Shown here: piece by piece, positions 9,401 to 17,538 of the stretch | How the letters are laid out: each line of letters starts with the position of its first letter | How positions within the stretch are numbered: position 1 is the first letter of the stretch | Source of the DNA: VAXT01 sp038040395 | Lineage (GTDB): Bacteria > Actinomycetota > Thermoleophilia > Gaiellales > Gaiellaceae | NCBI GenBank assembly: GCA_038040395.1 | Contig: JBBPIJ010000007.1 | Location: 48,906-112,905 of the forward strand | Length of the DNA stretch: 64,000 bases | Direction of reading: 5' to 3' | Position numbers and translations under genes: made by a program | The notes under the pieces: generated by a model | Databases searched by the model: none | What the model saw: the letters and a program-made list of their open reading frames with translations, nothing else | What the model was told of the DNA's origin: nothing

Positions 9401-10003
9401 CTCTTCGGCTCGGTTCCCGGTCCCTATTCCGGCACCTTGCCCTTCACGCGGACGATCGGTGAGCCGGGCGGGGCGCGGTCGGACGCTTCCCGGCAGCACG
9501 TAGTTCTCAGTTGGGAGCCGAAGCCCGGGATCAAGCGCTACCGCCTGCAAATCGCGTCCCGCCAGGACTTCGCGCTGACCGTCGAGGACGTCACGACGGA
9601 CAATACGAGCTATGCGCCGGTGCTGACGCAACCCGCGTACCTCGCGAACAGTCCGCTCTCGTTCTTCTGGCGGGTCGCGGGTGTCGACGAGGGAAACAAC
9701 GTAGGCGACTACACGCCTGTGCAGCAGATCGGGGTCGCGAAGCGAATGCGGCTTGCGGCTAAGGGGAAGCCCGTGCGCGGACGATCGACCGCCGTGTCGC
9801 TGATCGTGACCGGCTCGTCCCGCGCCCCCGTCAACGGGGTGACGATCCGCGTGTCGGGTGCAGGCTTGCGGCCCCAAGCGGCCCGGACGAATCGGGCGGG
9901 AAGAGTGCGCTTCGTGATTCACCCGAAGCGCCGGGGAACCATCACCTATCGCGCCACCAAAGCGGGCTATCAGCCCACGGTCCTCAAGACGCGCATTCGA
10001 TAA
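6482..10003 (+). CDS. ICMT/PEMT-like membrane methyltransferase fused to fibronectin-type repeats
   Basis: 1173 aa, GTG start directly after tadC. Residues 1 to about 215 are a multi-pass membrane domain carrying GPYRVIRHPVYLGEFG (near 137), the signature of isoprenylcysteine carboxyl methyltransferase/phospholipid methyltransferase-like proteins. A further helix at about 219-238 is followed by roughly eight fibronectin- or Ig-like repeats with a recurring W-x-PVPGA-x-x-Y core (near residues 263, 364, 460, 577, 724, 827, 919 and 1010) and YYWRVRA strands, then an Ig-like tail from about 1096. The repeats should be extracytoplasmic. Repeat proteins of this type are plausible pilus-associated adhesins. 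The methyltransferase substrate is unknown. The junction is open with no stop, so the fusion is seen directly. Confidence 0.8.
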   Translation: MSRLLVTGFLALLAFAAGLQALVEIRAAIDDPALRSWAVAGYSVLKTGVVAAFSVFVLLRGPSRRPSRAPVAFAACTAAIAAVLALQGPSDSAATALVIAGELVTLLSFGWLLVSVLALGRCFGVLPEARGLVTHGPYRVIRHPVYLGEFGACAGLVLASPTVWNFGVAAVFVLAQSTRMRLEERTLVEAFSEYADYAARTPRVIPRLGSPALIRRVPGGAIVVALAIACLVVAAGAQARLRAPVPISPAAGAAVTSLPTLAWKPVPGAEQYEFQIAADAGFNAAVLGGGQDRFFTRNLRATLKKTVPNGTYWWRVRAAKKGGSVSPWSRGRSLRKAWTAAAALQSPGDGAIVEYPLTPLKLNWSPVPGAAKYLVSIATDPLLGSLVGGTAVETAATSFTRIGSLAPGTYYWGITPVDAEGNKGSPSRVWSFGWMWPSAMTPRFADLVTEPEVVDPQFSWDPVAGAARYEVEVNSSRDFAPGSRVCCSTLVVGASLSPTRVFRDNTYYWRVRAFDPDGNAGIWNEGSQFVKTFDKVPPVTAPSIKNMRMRDNVNDPGTDFSPGDSGYQTQVPVVRWDPVPGASSYEVNVTPFDVGLGFCNWSSNLRWQVETAVTAWSPLGYGLTANPPYGNPGTVARDFVNLVLDQRYCVRVRARSDRDVSNNEVYGDYTELDNQDGTGWGFQWVGYPAGGSCTPSCNAGYLGSGDYVLPAAGSTVTQTPLITWRPLAGRASYFVIVAKDPSFTNLVDYAFTQIPAYAPRTAFAPTTYPDETTSYYWVVLPAVQANGNGAVGNPLVGAPSWFDKRSIQPSLLGPQNGSVILDQPTFRWMLALGARRYRLQVAQDPSFGNPIDDILTDATSHTSNTTYPADTALYWRVRADDENLVGLTWSATGTFQKRLPAPMPGAGNPTSGDFIPTWTWNSITGASSYDVSVDLPNGTHRDITGLRTAALTPILMYGTGLFHWKVRANFPKALFGSVPGPYSGTLPFTRTIGEPGGARSDASRQHVVLSWEPKPGIKRYRLQIASRQDFALTVEDVTTDNTSYAPVLTQPAYLANSPLSFFWRVAGVDEGNNVGDYTPVQQIGVAKRMRLAAKGKPVRGRSTAVSLIVTGSSRAPVNGVTIRVSGAGLRPQAARTNRAGRVRFVIHPKRRGTITYRATKAGYQPTVLKTRIR

Positions 10004-10144
10004 GCGCGCCTCGCGAGCCGCAGGGGCCAGAGCCACCCTGCACGGTTCTCTCCAGTAGACCGCAAGTTCGGCGGTCCTGAAACGTCCTATTGACAGATCT
10101 CACTTCTGCGCACACGGTTGAAGGGAGAACCCTGAAAGGAAGCT

Positions 10145-10879
10145 GTGGCCAAAATCGGGGGAGAATCGGGGCGGACAGCCGGACCGAGTGGTTCGACTGT
10201 CCCATCAGAAGCGAGTCGTACGGGGGATGCCGGAGAACCGGTCCACGTCCTCATCGTCGACGACCATCAGCTGTTTCGGACGGGTCTCGCTGATCTGCTC
10301 GCAAACGAAGGCTTGAAAATCGTCGGGGCAGTCGCCGACGGCGCGAGCGCGCTGGACCTGGTGGCGCAATGCGCGCCGGACGTCGTGCTCATGGATCTCG
10401 AGATGCCCGGCCTGCCCGGGATCGAAGCGACACGGCGAATCGCCGAGATCGCTCCGCGAACGCGCGTGGTCGTTCTCACGATCGACGCACAGGAGCAGAG
10501 TGTTGTCGACGCGATCGCTGCGGGAGCGTGCGGCTACCTCCTCAAGGGAACGTCGCTCCAGTCGCTGGTCGCCGGGATCAAAGCCGCTGTCGCGGGCGAG
10601 TCGCTGATCTCAGGCGTGGTCGGCGCGAAGCTCTTCAAGCACATGCGAGCGGAAGATCGCCGCACAGCGGCGGAGCAGTGTGTGTTCAACGACCTGTCCG
10701 AGCGAGAGCTCGAGATCCTGAAGCTGCTCGCAAACGGAAAACGTAACGCCGAGATCGCCGAGGTCCTCTTCATCAGCCCGCACACGGTTCGCAATCACGT
10801 CTCGAACATCCTCGCGAAGCTTCACATGAGCAACCGTTTCGAGGCCACGGCCTACGCGATCAGAAATCGTATGGACTAG
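10145..10879 (+). CDS. NarL/LuxR-family response regulator
   Basis: 244 aa. After a polar N-terminal stretch of about 30 residues comes a receiver domain (VHVLIVDDHQLFRTGL, phospho-acceptor Asp in DVVLMDLEMPGLPGIEA, conserved Lys in GYLLKGTS) and a C-terminal LuxR-type helix-turn-helix (LSERELEILKLLANGKRNAEIAEVLFISPHTVRNHVSNIL). It is a cytoplasmic transcription regulator, but no sensor kinase lies beside it. The GTG at 10145 is the only in-frame start before the receiver domain; the N-terminal extension is unusual for this family. A possible target is the pilus operon directly upstream, which is inference from position only. Confidence 0.9.
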   Translation: MAKIGGESGRTAGPSGSTVPSEASRTGDAGEPVHVLIVDDHQLFRTGLADLLANEGLKIVGAVADGASALDLVAQCAPDVVLMDLEMPGLPGIEATRRIAEIAPRTRVVVLTIDAQEQSVVDAIAAGACGYLLKGTSLQSLVAGIKAAVAGESLISGVVGAKLFKHMRAEDRRTAAEQCVFNDLSERELEILKLLANGKRNAEIAEVLFISPHTVRNHVSNILAKLHMSNRFEATAYAIRNRMD

Positions 10880-10951
10880 CAACTAGCGCTCGCCGAGGCG
10901 GCGGCGCGCCCACGAGCTGATCTAGTACGGAGTCGTGACGAAAGCGCGCCG

Positions 10952-11578
10952 ATGACCCGATCTGTCGTTCTCGACTACGACGGCACCGTCACCGAGTCCG
11001 ATCTCCTCGACCGGGCTGCAAAGGAGTTCGGCGACCCGACGGTCTACCAGGAGGTGGAGGACGGGCTCGACGAAGGCCGACTCCCGCTGCGCGAGGTGAT
11101 CACGCGGGAGTTCGCGCCGGTCACGGCACCGCTCGACGAGATCGTTGCCTGGGTGCTCGAGCACGCGAAGGTCAGGCCGGGTTTCGCCGAGTTCGTTTCG
11201 GGCGCCCGCGACACCGGCTGGGACGTTCACATCGTCTCGAGCGGTTTCCACGAGCTGATCGAGCCGGTGCTCGAACGGGAAGGCGTGGAGGTCCCTGTCC
11301 ATGCGAACCGAATCGATCCCCGACCGGACGGCTGGCGCGTGCAATGGAACTATCCGGACGATTGCGACGAGTGCGGCGAGTCGTGCAAGCGGACGCTCTT
11401 GCCGGACGGCGAGGTCGTCTACGTCGGCGACGGCTACTCCGATCGTTGTGCCGCGCTTGCCGCCGACCGGGTCTTCGCCACGGCCGGTCTGGCCCGCTAT
11501 CTCACCGAGCGGGGTACGCCCTTCGAGCCTTTCTCGGACTTCCATGCGTTGTCCGAAGCGCTGCCTACACGCGGCTAG
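10952..11578 (+). CDS. HAD-superfamily phosphatase (MtnX/SerB-like, subfamily IB)
   Basis: 208 aa. HAD motif I is LDYDGTVTESD with both aspartates of DxD (here DYDGT); motif II is the Ser of HIVSSGFHEL; motif IV is YVGDGYSDRCAA. Such proteins hydrolyse small phosphorylated metabolites; the closest pattern is the MtnX-like/phosphoserine-phosphatase group, but the substrate cannot be told from the sequence. Four cysteines lie between motifs II and IV (DDCDECGESCKR), which could bind a metal. Its TAG stop (11576-11578) is also the beginning of a -10-like TAGTTT for the next gene. Confidence 0.82.
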   Translation: MTRSVVLDYDGTVTESDLLDRAAKEFGDPTVYQEVEDGLDEGRLPLREVITREFAPVTAPLDEIVAWVLEHAKVRPGFAEFVSGARDTGWDVHIVSSGFHELIEPVLEREGVEVPVHANRIDPRPDGWRVQWNYPDDCDECGESCKRTLLPDGEVVYVGDGYSDRCAALAADRVFATAGLARYLTERGTPFEPFSDFHALSEALPTRG

Positions 11579-11589
11579 TTTCCCGGGAC

Positions 11590-12417
11590 ATGGCGCTCCT
11601 GCGAATGCCCGAGCCGTACGCGTTCGAGCTGTCCACCGAGCGCTACCGGGCGTTTGGCCCCGACCTTGCGAACCTCTGGCACGAAGACGCGCTCCTCCGA
11701 GTCGTGGACGGGCGAGAGGTGCGCATCGGCTCCGCCGAAGGAGGCGTCGATGTCGAGCCGCTCGACTCGAGAACGAAGCCGGTCGTCCGCAGGCTGCTGG
11801 GCGCCGAGTTCGACCTCGACGAGTTCTACGGCTTCGCCACGGGCGACCCGACGCTCGCCGCGCTCGTCGAGGAGCTTCGCGGCCTGAGGCCTCCGATCGC
11901 GGTCGAACCGTTCGAGAGCCTCGTGACATCGATCACCGCGCAGCAGGTCTCGCTCTATGCGGCGTTCGCGATCAGGAACCGGCTGATCGAACGCTTCGGC
12001 GTTCCGGCCGAGCACGCCTATGCCTTCCCGGCACGCGAGCGGATGGCCGGCGCCGAGCCCGAGGAGCTCACATCCCTGGGCTTCTCCCGTCGCAAGGCCG
12101 AGTACGCCGTCGGGCTCGCGCGCAGCGACCTCGACCTCGCAGGGCTCGGCCTCCTTCCCGACGACAAGGTCAAGGACACGCTGACAGCGCTGCCCGGCAT
12201 CGGGGAGTGGACCGCAGACTGGTTCCTGGCCCGGCATCTCGCGCGGCCTCGAGCCTGGCCCGCTGGCGACCTCGCCGTGCGGAAGGCCGTCTCCCGCTTC
12301 TATGCCGAGGGTCGAGACCTGTCGATCGAAGAGGTGCGCGCGCTGGGCGAGCGGTTCGCGCCGTTCGAGAACCTGACCGCTCACTACCTCCTCGCAGGCC
12401 TCATGCGTGGCACTTAG
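11590..12417 (+). CDS. DNA-3-methyladenine glycosylase, AlkA type (HhH-GPD)
   Basis: 275 aa base-excision repair enzyme. The N-terminal third resembles the AlkA accessory domain. The helix-hairpin-helix is LTALPGIGEWTADWFLARHL and the catalytic Asp lies in WPAGDLAVRKAV, the GPD signature. It would remove alkylated purines from DNA. The open frame extends upstream inside the HAD gene, but ATG 11590 gives the family start and is preceded by TAGTTT (11576-11581) at 8 nt, the leaderless arrangement seen throughout this window. No iron-sulfur cluster cysteines are present, as expected for AlkA. Confidence 0.85.
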   Translation: MALLRMPEPYAFELSTERYRAFGPDLANLWHEDALLRVVDGREVRIGSAEGGVDVEPLDSRTKPVVRRLLGAEFDLDEFYGFATGDPTLAALVEELRGLRPPIAVEPFESLVTSITAQQVSLYAAFAIRNRLIERFGVPAEHAYAFPARERMAGAEPEELTSLGFSRRKAEYAVGLARSDLDLAGLGLLPDDKVKDTLTALPGIGEWTADWFLARHLARPRAWPAGDLAVRKAVSRFYAEGRDLSIEEVRALGERFAPFENLTAHYLLAGLMRGT

Positions 12418-12427
12418 CATCGAGCCC

Positions 12428-13003
12428 GTGCTCACGCTCTACGACGCCGACCGCTGTCCGTACTGCGCACGGGTCCGCATCGTGCTCGCGGAGAAGGGGC
12501 TCGAGTACGAGACCGTCGTCGTCGACCTCGACGACCGCCCGGCCTGGGTCTACGAGAAGAACCCGCTCGGCAAGGTGCCGGTGCTCGAGGAGGGCGCCTT
12601 CGTCCTGCCCGAGTCGGCCGTGATCAACGAGTACCTCGACGAGCGCTATCCCGAGCCTCCTCTTTGGCCCGCCGATGCGGCCGCGCGAGCTCTCGGCCGC
12701 CTTCTCGTCGATCGCTTCGATGCGCTGAGCCGCCCCTACTACGCGTTGCGCCGCGGCGACGAGACGGCGGCGACGGAGCTCCACCGGCAATTGAGGGCGC
12801 TCGATTCCCTGCTGGCGGCCCAGCCGTTTCTCACCGGCTCCGAGTTCGGGCTCGCGGATGCCGCGTACCTGCCGTGGATCCTTCGCGCGCGCTCCTCTCT
12901 GGGTGTCGACCTCGAACCGCATTCCGAGCTCTCCGCCTGGGTGGCGCGAGCGAGCGAGCGCCCTTCGATCGCAGCCGAGCTCGAGCTGCTCGCTGCGCGT
13001 TGA
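12428..13003 (+). CDS. Glutathione S-transferase-like protein
   Basis: 191 aa with GTG 12428 as start (GTG 12407 is an in-frame alternative, overlapping the previous gene by 11 bp). The N-terminal thioredoxin-like domain has DADRCPYCARVRIVL, with a CPYC motif as in glutaredoxin/omega-class GSTs, and the cis-proline site GKVPVLEEGAFVLPESAVI. An all-helical C-terminal domain follows. Many actinobacteria lack glutathione, so the thiol partner is uncertain. TAGCAT (12415-12420) lies 7 nt before GTG 12428, which favours that start. Confidence 0.8.
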   Translation: MLTLYDADRCPYCARVRIVLAEKGLEYETVVVDLDDRPAWVYEKNPLGKVPVLEEGAFVLPESAVINEYLDERYPEPPLWPADAAARALGRLLVDRFDALSRPYYALRRGDETAATELHRQLRALDSLLAAQPFLTGSEFGLADAAYLPWILRARSSLGVDLEPHSELSAWVARASERPSIAAELELLAAR

Positions 13004-13992
13004 GGGTCCGCGAGGCGGCCGAGGCGGACTTCCCGGTTCTCGAGGAGCTCGTCGCCGCGTATCTGGACGAGCACTGGGCGAGGCCCTATCCGCCGCCGCC
13101 GTTGCCCGACTCGTACCTCCGCGAAGGCCGTGTCGTCGTCACCGAGGCCGACGACGCCGTGGTCGGGATGGCGAAGGGAGAGCTCCGGGAAGGGGTGGGG
13201 CACGTCAGCCTCGTCTACGTCCGCCCGGAGGCCCGCGGCCAGGGTGGCGGCAAGGAGCTCGTGCGCGACCTCGTCGTGTACTTTCGCGAGCAGGGCGCCG
13301 AGCACGTCTCGCTGAACGTCGAGCTGCCGAACGAGGAGGCGCTTGTGTACTGGCGGCGGCTCGGGTTCACGGACTACCGGCGCTCGCTGCTCACCGAGCT
13401 CGGCTCGCTCGAGGAGCGGCTGGCGGGAGGCGCCGTGCCGTCGATCGGATCCGTGCATGTCCAGACCGACGACCAGAGCGCCGTCGAGAAGGCCGTCGCC
13501 CGCTTCGGCCCGCGGGTCGTACGCTCGCGCGCGACGGTCGTCTCGGCTCCTGCGAACGGGTGGATCGGCGTGTACGACGAGTCCGCGGGCGCGGAGCCCG
13601 ACCGGCTTCGCAAGCTCGCTTCTGAGCTCTCGTACGTCACCGGCGGGGTCGTGATCGCCCTGAGCGCCGAGCGAGGCGACGTCGTGCGCCTGATCGCGTT
13701 CGAGCGGGGCCAGATGATGGACGAGTACCTCTCCGTGCCCGAGTACTACGGCGCGCTGCCCCCCGGCGACGCGATGGCGCTGCGTGCGAACCCGACGCTT
13801 CTTTCCCGGTTGACCGGAGCCGAGCCGGCGACGCTGAGAGCCGTCGCCCGCACCGCCGACTCGCCGGCTGAGCTGCCGCCGGCGGAAGAGCACCTCGCCC
13901 AGTTGGCCGGCGCTCTCGGCATCGAAGGCGCGGCGCTGGGGCTCGACGAGGCCGGCGCTTTGGACGGCGCGGTTCTCGTCGAGCACCGCTGA
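13000..13992 (+). CDS. GNAT-family N-acetyltransferase with extra C-terminal domain
   Basis: 330 aa. Residues about 1-140 form a GNAT domain: an acetyl-CoA binding loop VRPEARGQGGGKELVRDLV and the later strand VYWRRLGFTDYRRSLL. Residues about 150-330 form a second domain that I do not recognise, containing FGPRVVRSRATVVSAPANGW and two DE-rich segments. The most likely start is TTG 13000, overlapping the GST stop as TTGA; no ATG or GTG lies nearer in frame before the domain. The acetyl acceptor is unknown. Confidence 0.72.
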   Translation: MRVREAAEADFPVLEELVAAYLDEHWARPYPPPPLPDSYLREGRVVVTEADDAVVGMAKGELREGVGHVSLVYVRPEARGQGGGKELVRDLVVYFREQGAEHVSLNVELPNEEALVYWRRLGFTDYRRSLLTELGSLEERLAGGAVPSIGSVHVQTDDQSAVEKAVARFGPRVVRSRATVVSAPANGWIGVYDESAGAEPDRLRKLASELSYVTGGVVIALSAERGDVVRLIAFERGQMMDEYLSVPEYYGALPPGDAMALRANPTLLSRLTGAEPATLRAVARTADSPAELPPAEEHLAQLAGALGIEGAALGLDEAGALDGAVLVEHR

Positions 13993-13995
13993 GAG

Positions 13996-14919
13996 CTACG
14001 AGACGGGGACGCTCTCCTTCGCGAGCAGCTTGCGGAGCATGTCCGCGTTCGTCGGGGCCTGAGCGACCTCGCGGCCGCCGACCGAGCTGCGGTTGTTGTT
14101 GTTGAAGAGCACGTAGGCCTGCTCGGCTTCAGCGGAGAGCTCCTGAAGCGGGCCTACCCACTCGGCCAGCTCCTCTTCGGAGTAGAGGTAGTCGAACCGC
14201 TCGGCCGCGCTTCCGCCCCGTGCGTTCCACGTCTCCGCGTTTCGTCCGTGCAGGCGCACGTAGAGGATCGGCGTCGTCAGCCCGAAGACCGTGAGCGGGA
14301 CGTTCTTCCCCTCCGAGCGGGGCGCATCCACGACCACGTGGCTCATCCTGTGCTCCTCGAGGAAGCGAAGCGTCTCCTCGCGATGGGCCTCGTCGAGCCA
14401 GCTTCGGTGCCGAAACTCGACGAGCATCTCGTCGCCGCCGACCTGTTCCCGGGCCCACGCGAGGTAGTCGAGCGAAGCCTCCTTGGGGACGACGTACGGC
14501 GGGAACTGGAAGAGGAGCCCGCCCAGCTTCCCCGACGAGCGAAGCGGCTCGAGCGCCTCGAGGAAGCGGCTGAAGATCTCGGCCCGGAACTCCCGCGGCG
14601 GCCTGTCGACCCGGCCCCGCTCGTCCTTTGGCGCGGCGTCACGCAGGTCGGGCGGGAGCTGCTCGACCTTCACCGGGTGCCGGGTCATGACGCCGAAGGC
14701 CTTCACGTGCATGACGAACCCCTCGGGTGTGCGCTCGGCCCAGCGCTCGACCATCGCCCGGTCCGGCAGCCGGTAGTACGTCGAGTCGACCTCGACGGTG
14801 TCGAAGTGCTCCGCGTAATAGCCCAGCCGCTCCGCGGGCGGCACGCCCTTCGGATACCAGTACTTCGACAGGGCCTCGTCGGCCCAGGAGCACGTGCCGA
14901 CGCGGATCACAGCACCCAT
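13996..14919 (-). CDS. DUF72 (YecE-like) protein
   Basis: 307 aa. Begins MGAVIRVGTCSWADEALSKY and contains VEVDSTYYRLPDRAMVERWAERTP, the hallmarks of the DUF72 family, a TIM-barrel-like protein of unknown biochemical function found in bacteria and archaea. The ATG at 14919 is chosen over an upstream in-frame start because it matches the family N-terminus, and the reversed sequence shows TATCCT ending 7 nt before it. It is convergent with the GNAT gene, with only 3 bp between stops. Confidence 0.88.
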   Translation of the reverse strand: MGAVIRVGTCSWADEALSKYWYPKGVPPAERLGYYAEHFDTVEVDSTYYRLPDRAMVERWAERTPEGFVMHVKAFGVMTRHPVKVEQLPPDLRDAAPKDERGRVDRPPREFRAEIFSRFLEALEPLRSSGKLGGLLFQFPPYVVPKEASLDYLAWAREQVGGDEMLVEFRHRSWLDEAHREETLRFLEEHRMSHVVVDAPRSEGKNVPLTVFGLTTPILYVRLHGRNAETWNARGGSAAERFDYLYSEEELAEWVGPLQELSAEAEQAYVLFNNNNRSSVGGREVAQAPTNADMLRKLLAKESVPVS

Positions 14920-14985
14920 GCCCGCCAGGATACGAGAACGCCGGTGGGGCCTCCGAAGAGGCCCCACCAACGCGATTCGAGCTAA

Positions 14986-16002
14986 CTACCTTCTTCGGCG
15001 GGCGGTGACGGTGTTGCTCGTGGCGACGAAGGCAATCGTCGCCGACTGGCATCCCCGCGGCACGCCCGGTAAGGCGGCCGCCGGGCAGCTCGCGAGGCTG
15101 CCGACGAACGCCACGAGCCCGCGGTACTTCGTCTTCTTCTTGATCCGTTTCTTGACGGTGAAGCGTCCGGTGGCGTTCGTCGTGGCGGTGGCCACCTTCC
15201 TGCTGCCCACGTACAGCTCGACCTTCGCTCCCCGGAACGGCGAACCGGAGACGAGCAGCTGTCCGGAGATCACGATCCGGCCGTGCCTCAGGCTCTTCAC
15301 CGTCAGCTTGAGGCTGACCCGGCCCGGCACGACAGCCTGGCCTTCGGTCGTCCCGCCGGGGTTCGGGTTCGGAGTGCCCGGCGTGTACGGGGTGAAGAGC
15401 GCGCGCCAGAGCCGATCCGTCGTGGTGGTCGGATTCCTGAAGACGCCGTTCACGTCGAAGAGCGCGAAGAGCAGCTGCGCGCCGGCCGGCGTGCCGATCG
15501 GGCCTGCGAGACAGAGCTGGATCTTCGCCGAGGCGAATGCGGCCTCCGGCCCGGCCGTGATCGCGTCCACGTACATCGGGACCGTGAGCGGGGTGCCTGC
15601 GACCGTGATGTTCAGCTTCCAGACGGCTCCGTGGATCCCGGGAGCGCACGGATCGTTGGGATGCAACGCCGGGTCGTCGACGATGACCTCTCCCTCGACG
15701 TCGACCTGCGCGTTGCCGCCGCCACGAAGGATCAGCGTCGCGCTGACGTCGCCGATCTTCGACCCGACGGCCTGGCCGAGCGTGACCCCGTAGCCCGTAG
15801 GAGCGTAGATCGTGTCCTTCGCGGTCGGGTCCTCGTCCGGTGCCTGGACGTGGCCAAGGAGCATCGTCGTCGGCGCGCCGGGCGCGTTGCTCAGCGACGT
15901 CGCGATGAGGCTCGGGGCGTATGCCGCCCAGGCGGAGCCGGCAAACGCGAGCGTGACGAGCGCCGCACCGGCGGTGATCGCCAGGCGAATGGACCTTCTC
16001 AT
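14986..16002 (-). CDS. Secreted protein of unknown function
   Basis: 338 aa. It has a clear signal peptide (MRRSIRLAITAGAALVTLAF then AGSAWA) and a mature part without recognisable enzyme motifs. A proline/glycine linker (YTPGTPNPNPGGTTEGQ) near residue 225 separates it from a C-terminal Ig/transthyretin-like domain (VKSLRHGRIVISGQLLVSG, GRFTVKKRIKKKTKYRG) ending in three arginines. The mature N-terminal part has a few cysteines. ATG 16002 is chosen because of the signal peptide and GGAAAGG a few bases upstream. Function is unknown; the C-terminal domain could bind the cell wall. Confidence 0.75.
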   Translation of the reverse strand: MRRSIRLAITAGAALVTLAFAGSAWAAYAPSLIATSLSNAPGAPTTMLLGHVQAPDEDPTAKDTIYAPTGYGVTLGQAVGSKIGDVSATLILRGGGNAQVDVEGEVIVDDPALHPNDPCAPGIHGAVWKLNITVAGTPLTVPMYVDAITAGPEAAFASAKIQLCLAGPIGTPAGAQLLFALFDVNGVFRNPTTTTDRLWRALFTPYTPGTPNPNPGGTTEGQAVVPGRVSLKLTVKSLRHGRIVISGQLLVSGSPFRGAKVELYVGSRKVATATTNATGRFTVKKRIKKKTKYRGLVAFVGSLASCPAAALPGVPRGCQSATIAFVATSNTVTARRRR

Positions 16003-16055
16003 AGAGCCTTTCCTTTCCTCGGAGTGCAGGACTTGAGACGAAAAGCGCACTGCTG

Positions 16056-16085
16056 AGTTAACAGGCTGCCCGACCGCCGGGTCAA
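16056..16085 (-). promoter_or_regulatory. Candidate sigma-70-type promoter for the secreted protein gene
   Basis: On the minus strand TTGACC (16085-16080) and TTAACT (16061-16056) are separated by 18 bp. The inferred start of transcription lies about 45 nt before ATG 16002, leaving room for the ribosome binding site seen there. This is one of the few genes in the window with both a -35-like box and a normal leader. Confidence 0.45.
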
Positions 16086-16098
16086 CCGAGTTGTGAGG

Positions 16099-17532
16099 TC
16101 AACGCGAGACAGGGCGGATGAGGTGCGGCACCGACAGGGTCGCGGGACCGACGTCGAGGCGCGCGCCGCGCGGAACGCTCGACAGGTAGAGGAGGTTCCC
16201 AGGGCTCTGGGCCGTGGACGATCCGGCAACCGTCAGGCGAAGCCGTGAGCCGGGCGGGACGTTCGTCACCTGGCTGATCAGCTTCACCACGAGGCGCTTC
16301 GGGCGCTCCCCGAGCCGCACGCGCGCACCACCGGAGCTGACCACGATCTCCTTGCCCTGCGGAGTCAAGGCCGAGAGGACGACGACGACGTGCGGCCACC
16401 CGGTCGAGCTCGCAAGCGAGAGCCGGGCGATGGGAGGCCCGAACGTCTCGAGCCGTGCCCGCATGCGTCTTTTTGTCCGCGCGACCTTCCCGCTCGCTGC
16501 GATCGTGGCGTTGCCGGGGAACGACACCTTGAGCGTGCGCCGCAACGGCAGTGTGCGGTAGGAGAAGGTTCGCCCGGTCCACGGATCGGGAGCGAGCTCC
16601 ACCGGACGCTGCTTGTCGATCCCGTTCGGCAGCCCCTTCAGGAAGCGGTCGAACCAGAGCCGCACCTCCGGGAGGACGTGCCCGAGCTCACCTGCCGGCA
16701 GCAACGAGGGCGCATGGCCGAAATCGGCGAAGTAGATCCTCTTCGGGCCTTTGATGCGCGAGTACGCGGCGAGAGCCTGGGCGGTGTCGAACGCGAAGTC
16801 GCGCCGCCCCTGGAGCAAGAACGTCGGCACCTTGATCTGGCCGAGGAGCGGGCGGGTCGAGCGCTGGGCAGTGAAGGCGCGCACCGCGGGCAGGTTCCGC
16901 CCGGCGAGGGCGTCCTGGAGGATCGGCTCGACCTCGGGCGCGGCTCGCGCGGCGATCGACTGCCAGAACCCGAGGACGACACCGGAGCGAGCGAGATCCT
17001 GCGGAGCGAGCGCGGCGTACAGGTCGGTCCACGTCGCCGTGGGCGCGATCGCCGCGAACGGGACGCCCTCGGCCGTCGCGCGCCAGATGGCGCCGCCGCC
17101 GTACGAGTAGCCGAACGCGCCGATCTGCTGTGGATTGATGCTCGCGCGCGAGGTGAGCCAGTTGAAGAGCTCGCGCACGTCCTGAATCTCGCGCGGCCCG
17201 TCGATCCCGACGAGGCCCTCCGACTCGCCGTGCCCGCGGGCGTCGAAGGTCAGGGCGGCATAGCCCTGCGGAACGAGCTGGGTCTCGGCGATCGTGTTGA
17301 TCGACATGCCGACCGCGTTGGTCGTATCCGTGCGGCTCTCGCCGAGCCCGTGCAGCAGCAGCACGGTCGGCCAGCCGCCGGCCGGGGCCGTGCCTTCCGG
17401 CAGGTAGTAGGTGGCGGCGAGCCGCGCTCCGTCGCTCATCGGGAGCATCAGATCGGTCTTCGTAAAGGCGGCCGAGGCCGTGCCGGTAGCGGCCAGGACG
17501 AGGGCGGCGAGGGCTGCGACGAGGTAGCGCAT
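16099..17532 (-). CDS. Secreted alpha/beta hydrolase, X-Pro dipeptidyl-peptidase (S15)/CocE-like
   Basis: 477 aa with a signal peptide (MRYLVAALAALVLAATGTAS). The alpha/beta-hydrolase domain has an oxyanion-loop PTVLLLHGLGES and the nucleophile elbow GAFGYSYGGGAIW; an Asp/His pair is plausible in TFLLQGRRDFAF and DFGHAPSLL. The C-terminal part (from about residue 330) is the beta-sandwich typical of X-Pro dipeptidyl-peptidases and cocaine-esterase-like proteins. It probably cleaves an ester or peptide outside the cell; the substrate is unknown. The ATG at 17532 faces murI across 22 bp, with TAGGCT ending 6 nt upstream. Confidence 0.83.
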   Translation of the reverse strand: MRYLVAALAALVLAATGTASAAFTKTDLMLPMSDGARLAATYYLPEGTAPAGGWPTVLLLHGLGESRTDTTNAVGMSINTIAETQLVPQGYAALTFDARGHGESEGLVGIDGPREIQDVRELFNWLTSRASINPQQIGAFGYSYGGGAIWRATAEGVPFAAIAPTATWTDLYAALAPQDLARSGVVLGFWQSIAARAAPEVEPILQDALAGRNLPAVRAFTAQRSTRPLLGQIKVPTFLLQGRRDFAFDTAQALAAYSRIKGPKRIYFADFGHAPSLLPAGELGHVLPEVRLWFDRFLKGLPNGIDKQRPVELAPDPWTGRTFSYRTLPLRRTLKVSFPGNATIAASGKVARTKRRMRARLETFGPPIARLSLASSTGWPHVVVVLSALTPQGKEIVVSSGGARVRLGERPKRLVVKLISQVTNVPPGSRLRLTVAGSSTAQSPGNLLYLSSVPRGARLDVGPATLSVPHLIRPVSR

Positions 17533-17538
17533 GGCACG

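Noticed and set aside
10090..10118. TTGACA (10090-10095) as a promoter for the response regulator
   Set aside because: The -35 match is perfect, but no acceptable -10 lies 16-19 bp downstream, so I do not list it as a promoter.
11576..12420. The -10 boxes at 11576 and 12415 as strong independent evidence for leaderless promoters
   Set aside because: In these two cases the TAG is also the stop codon of the upstream gene, so a TANNNT match is partly expected by chance; they are counted only as supporting examples.
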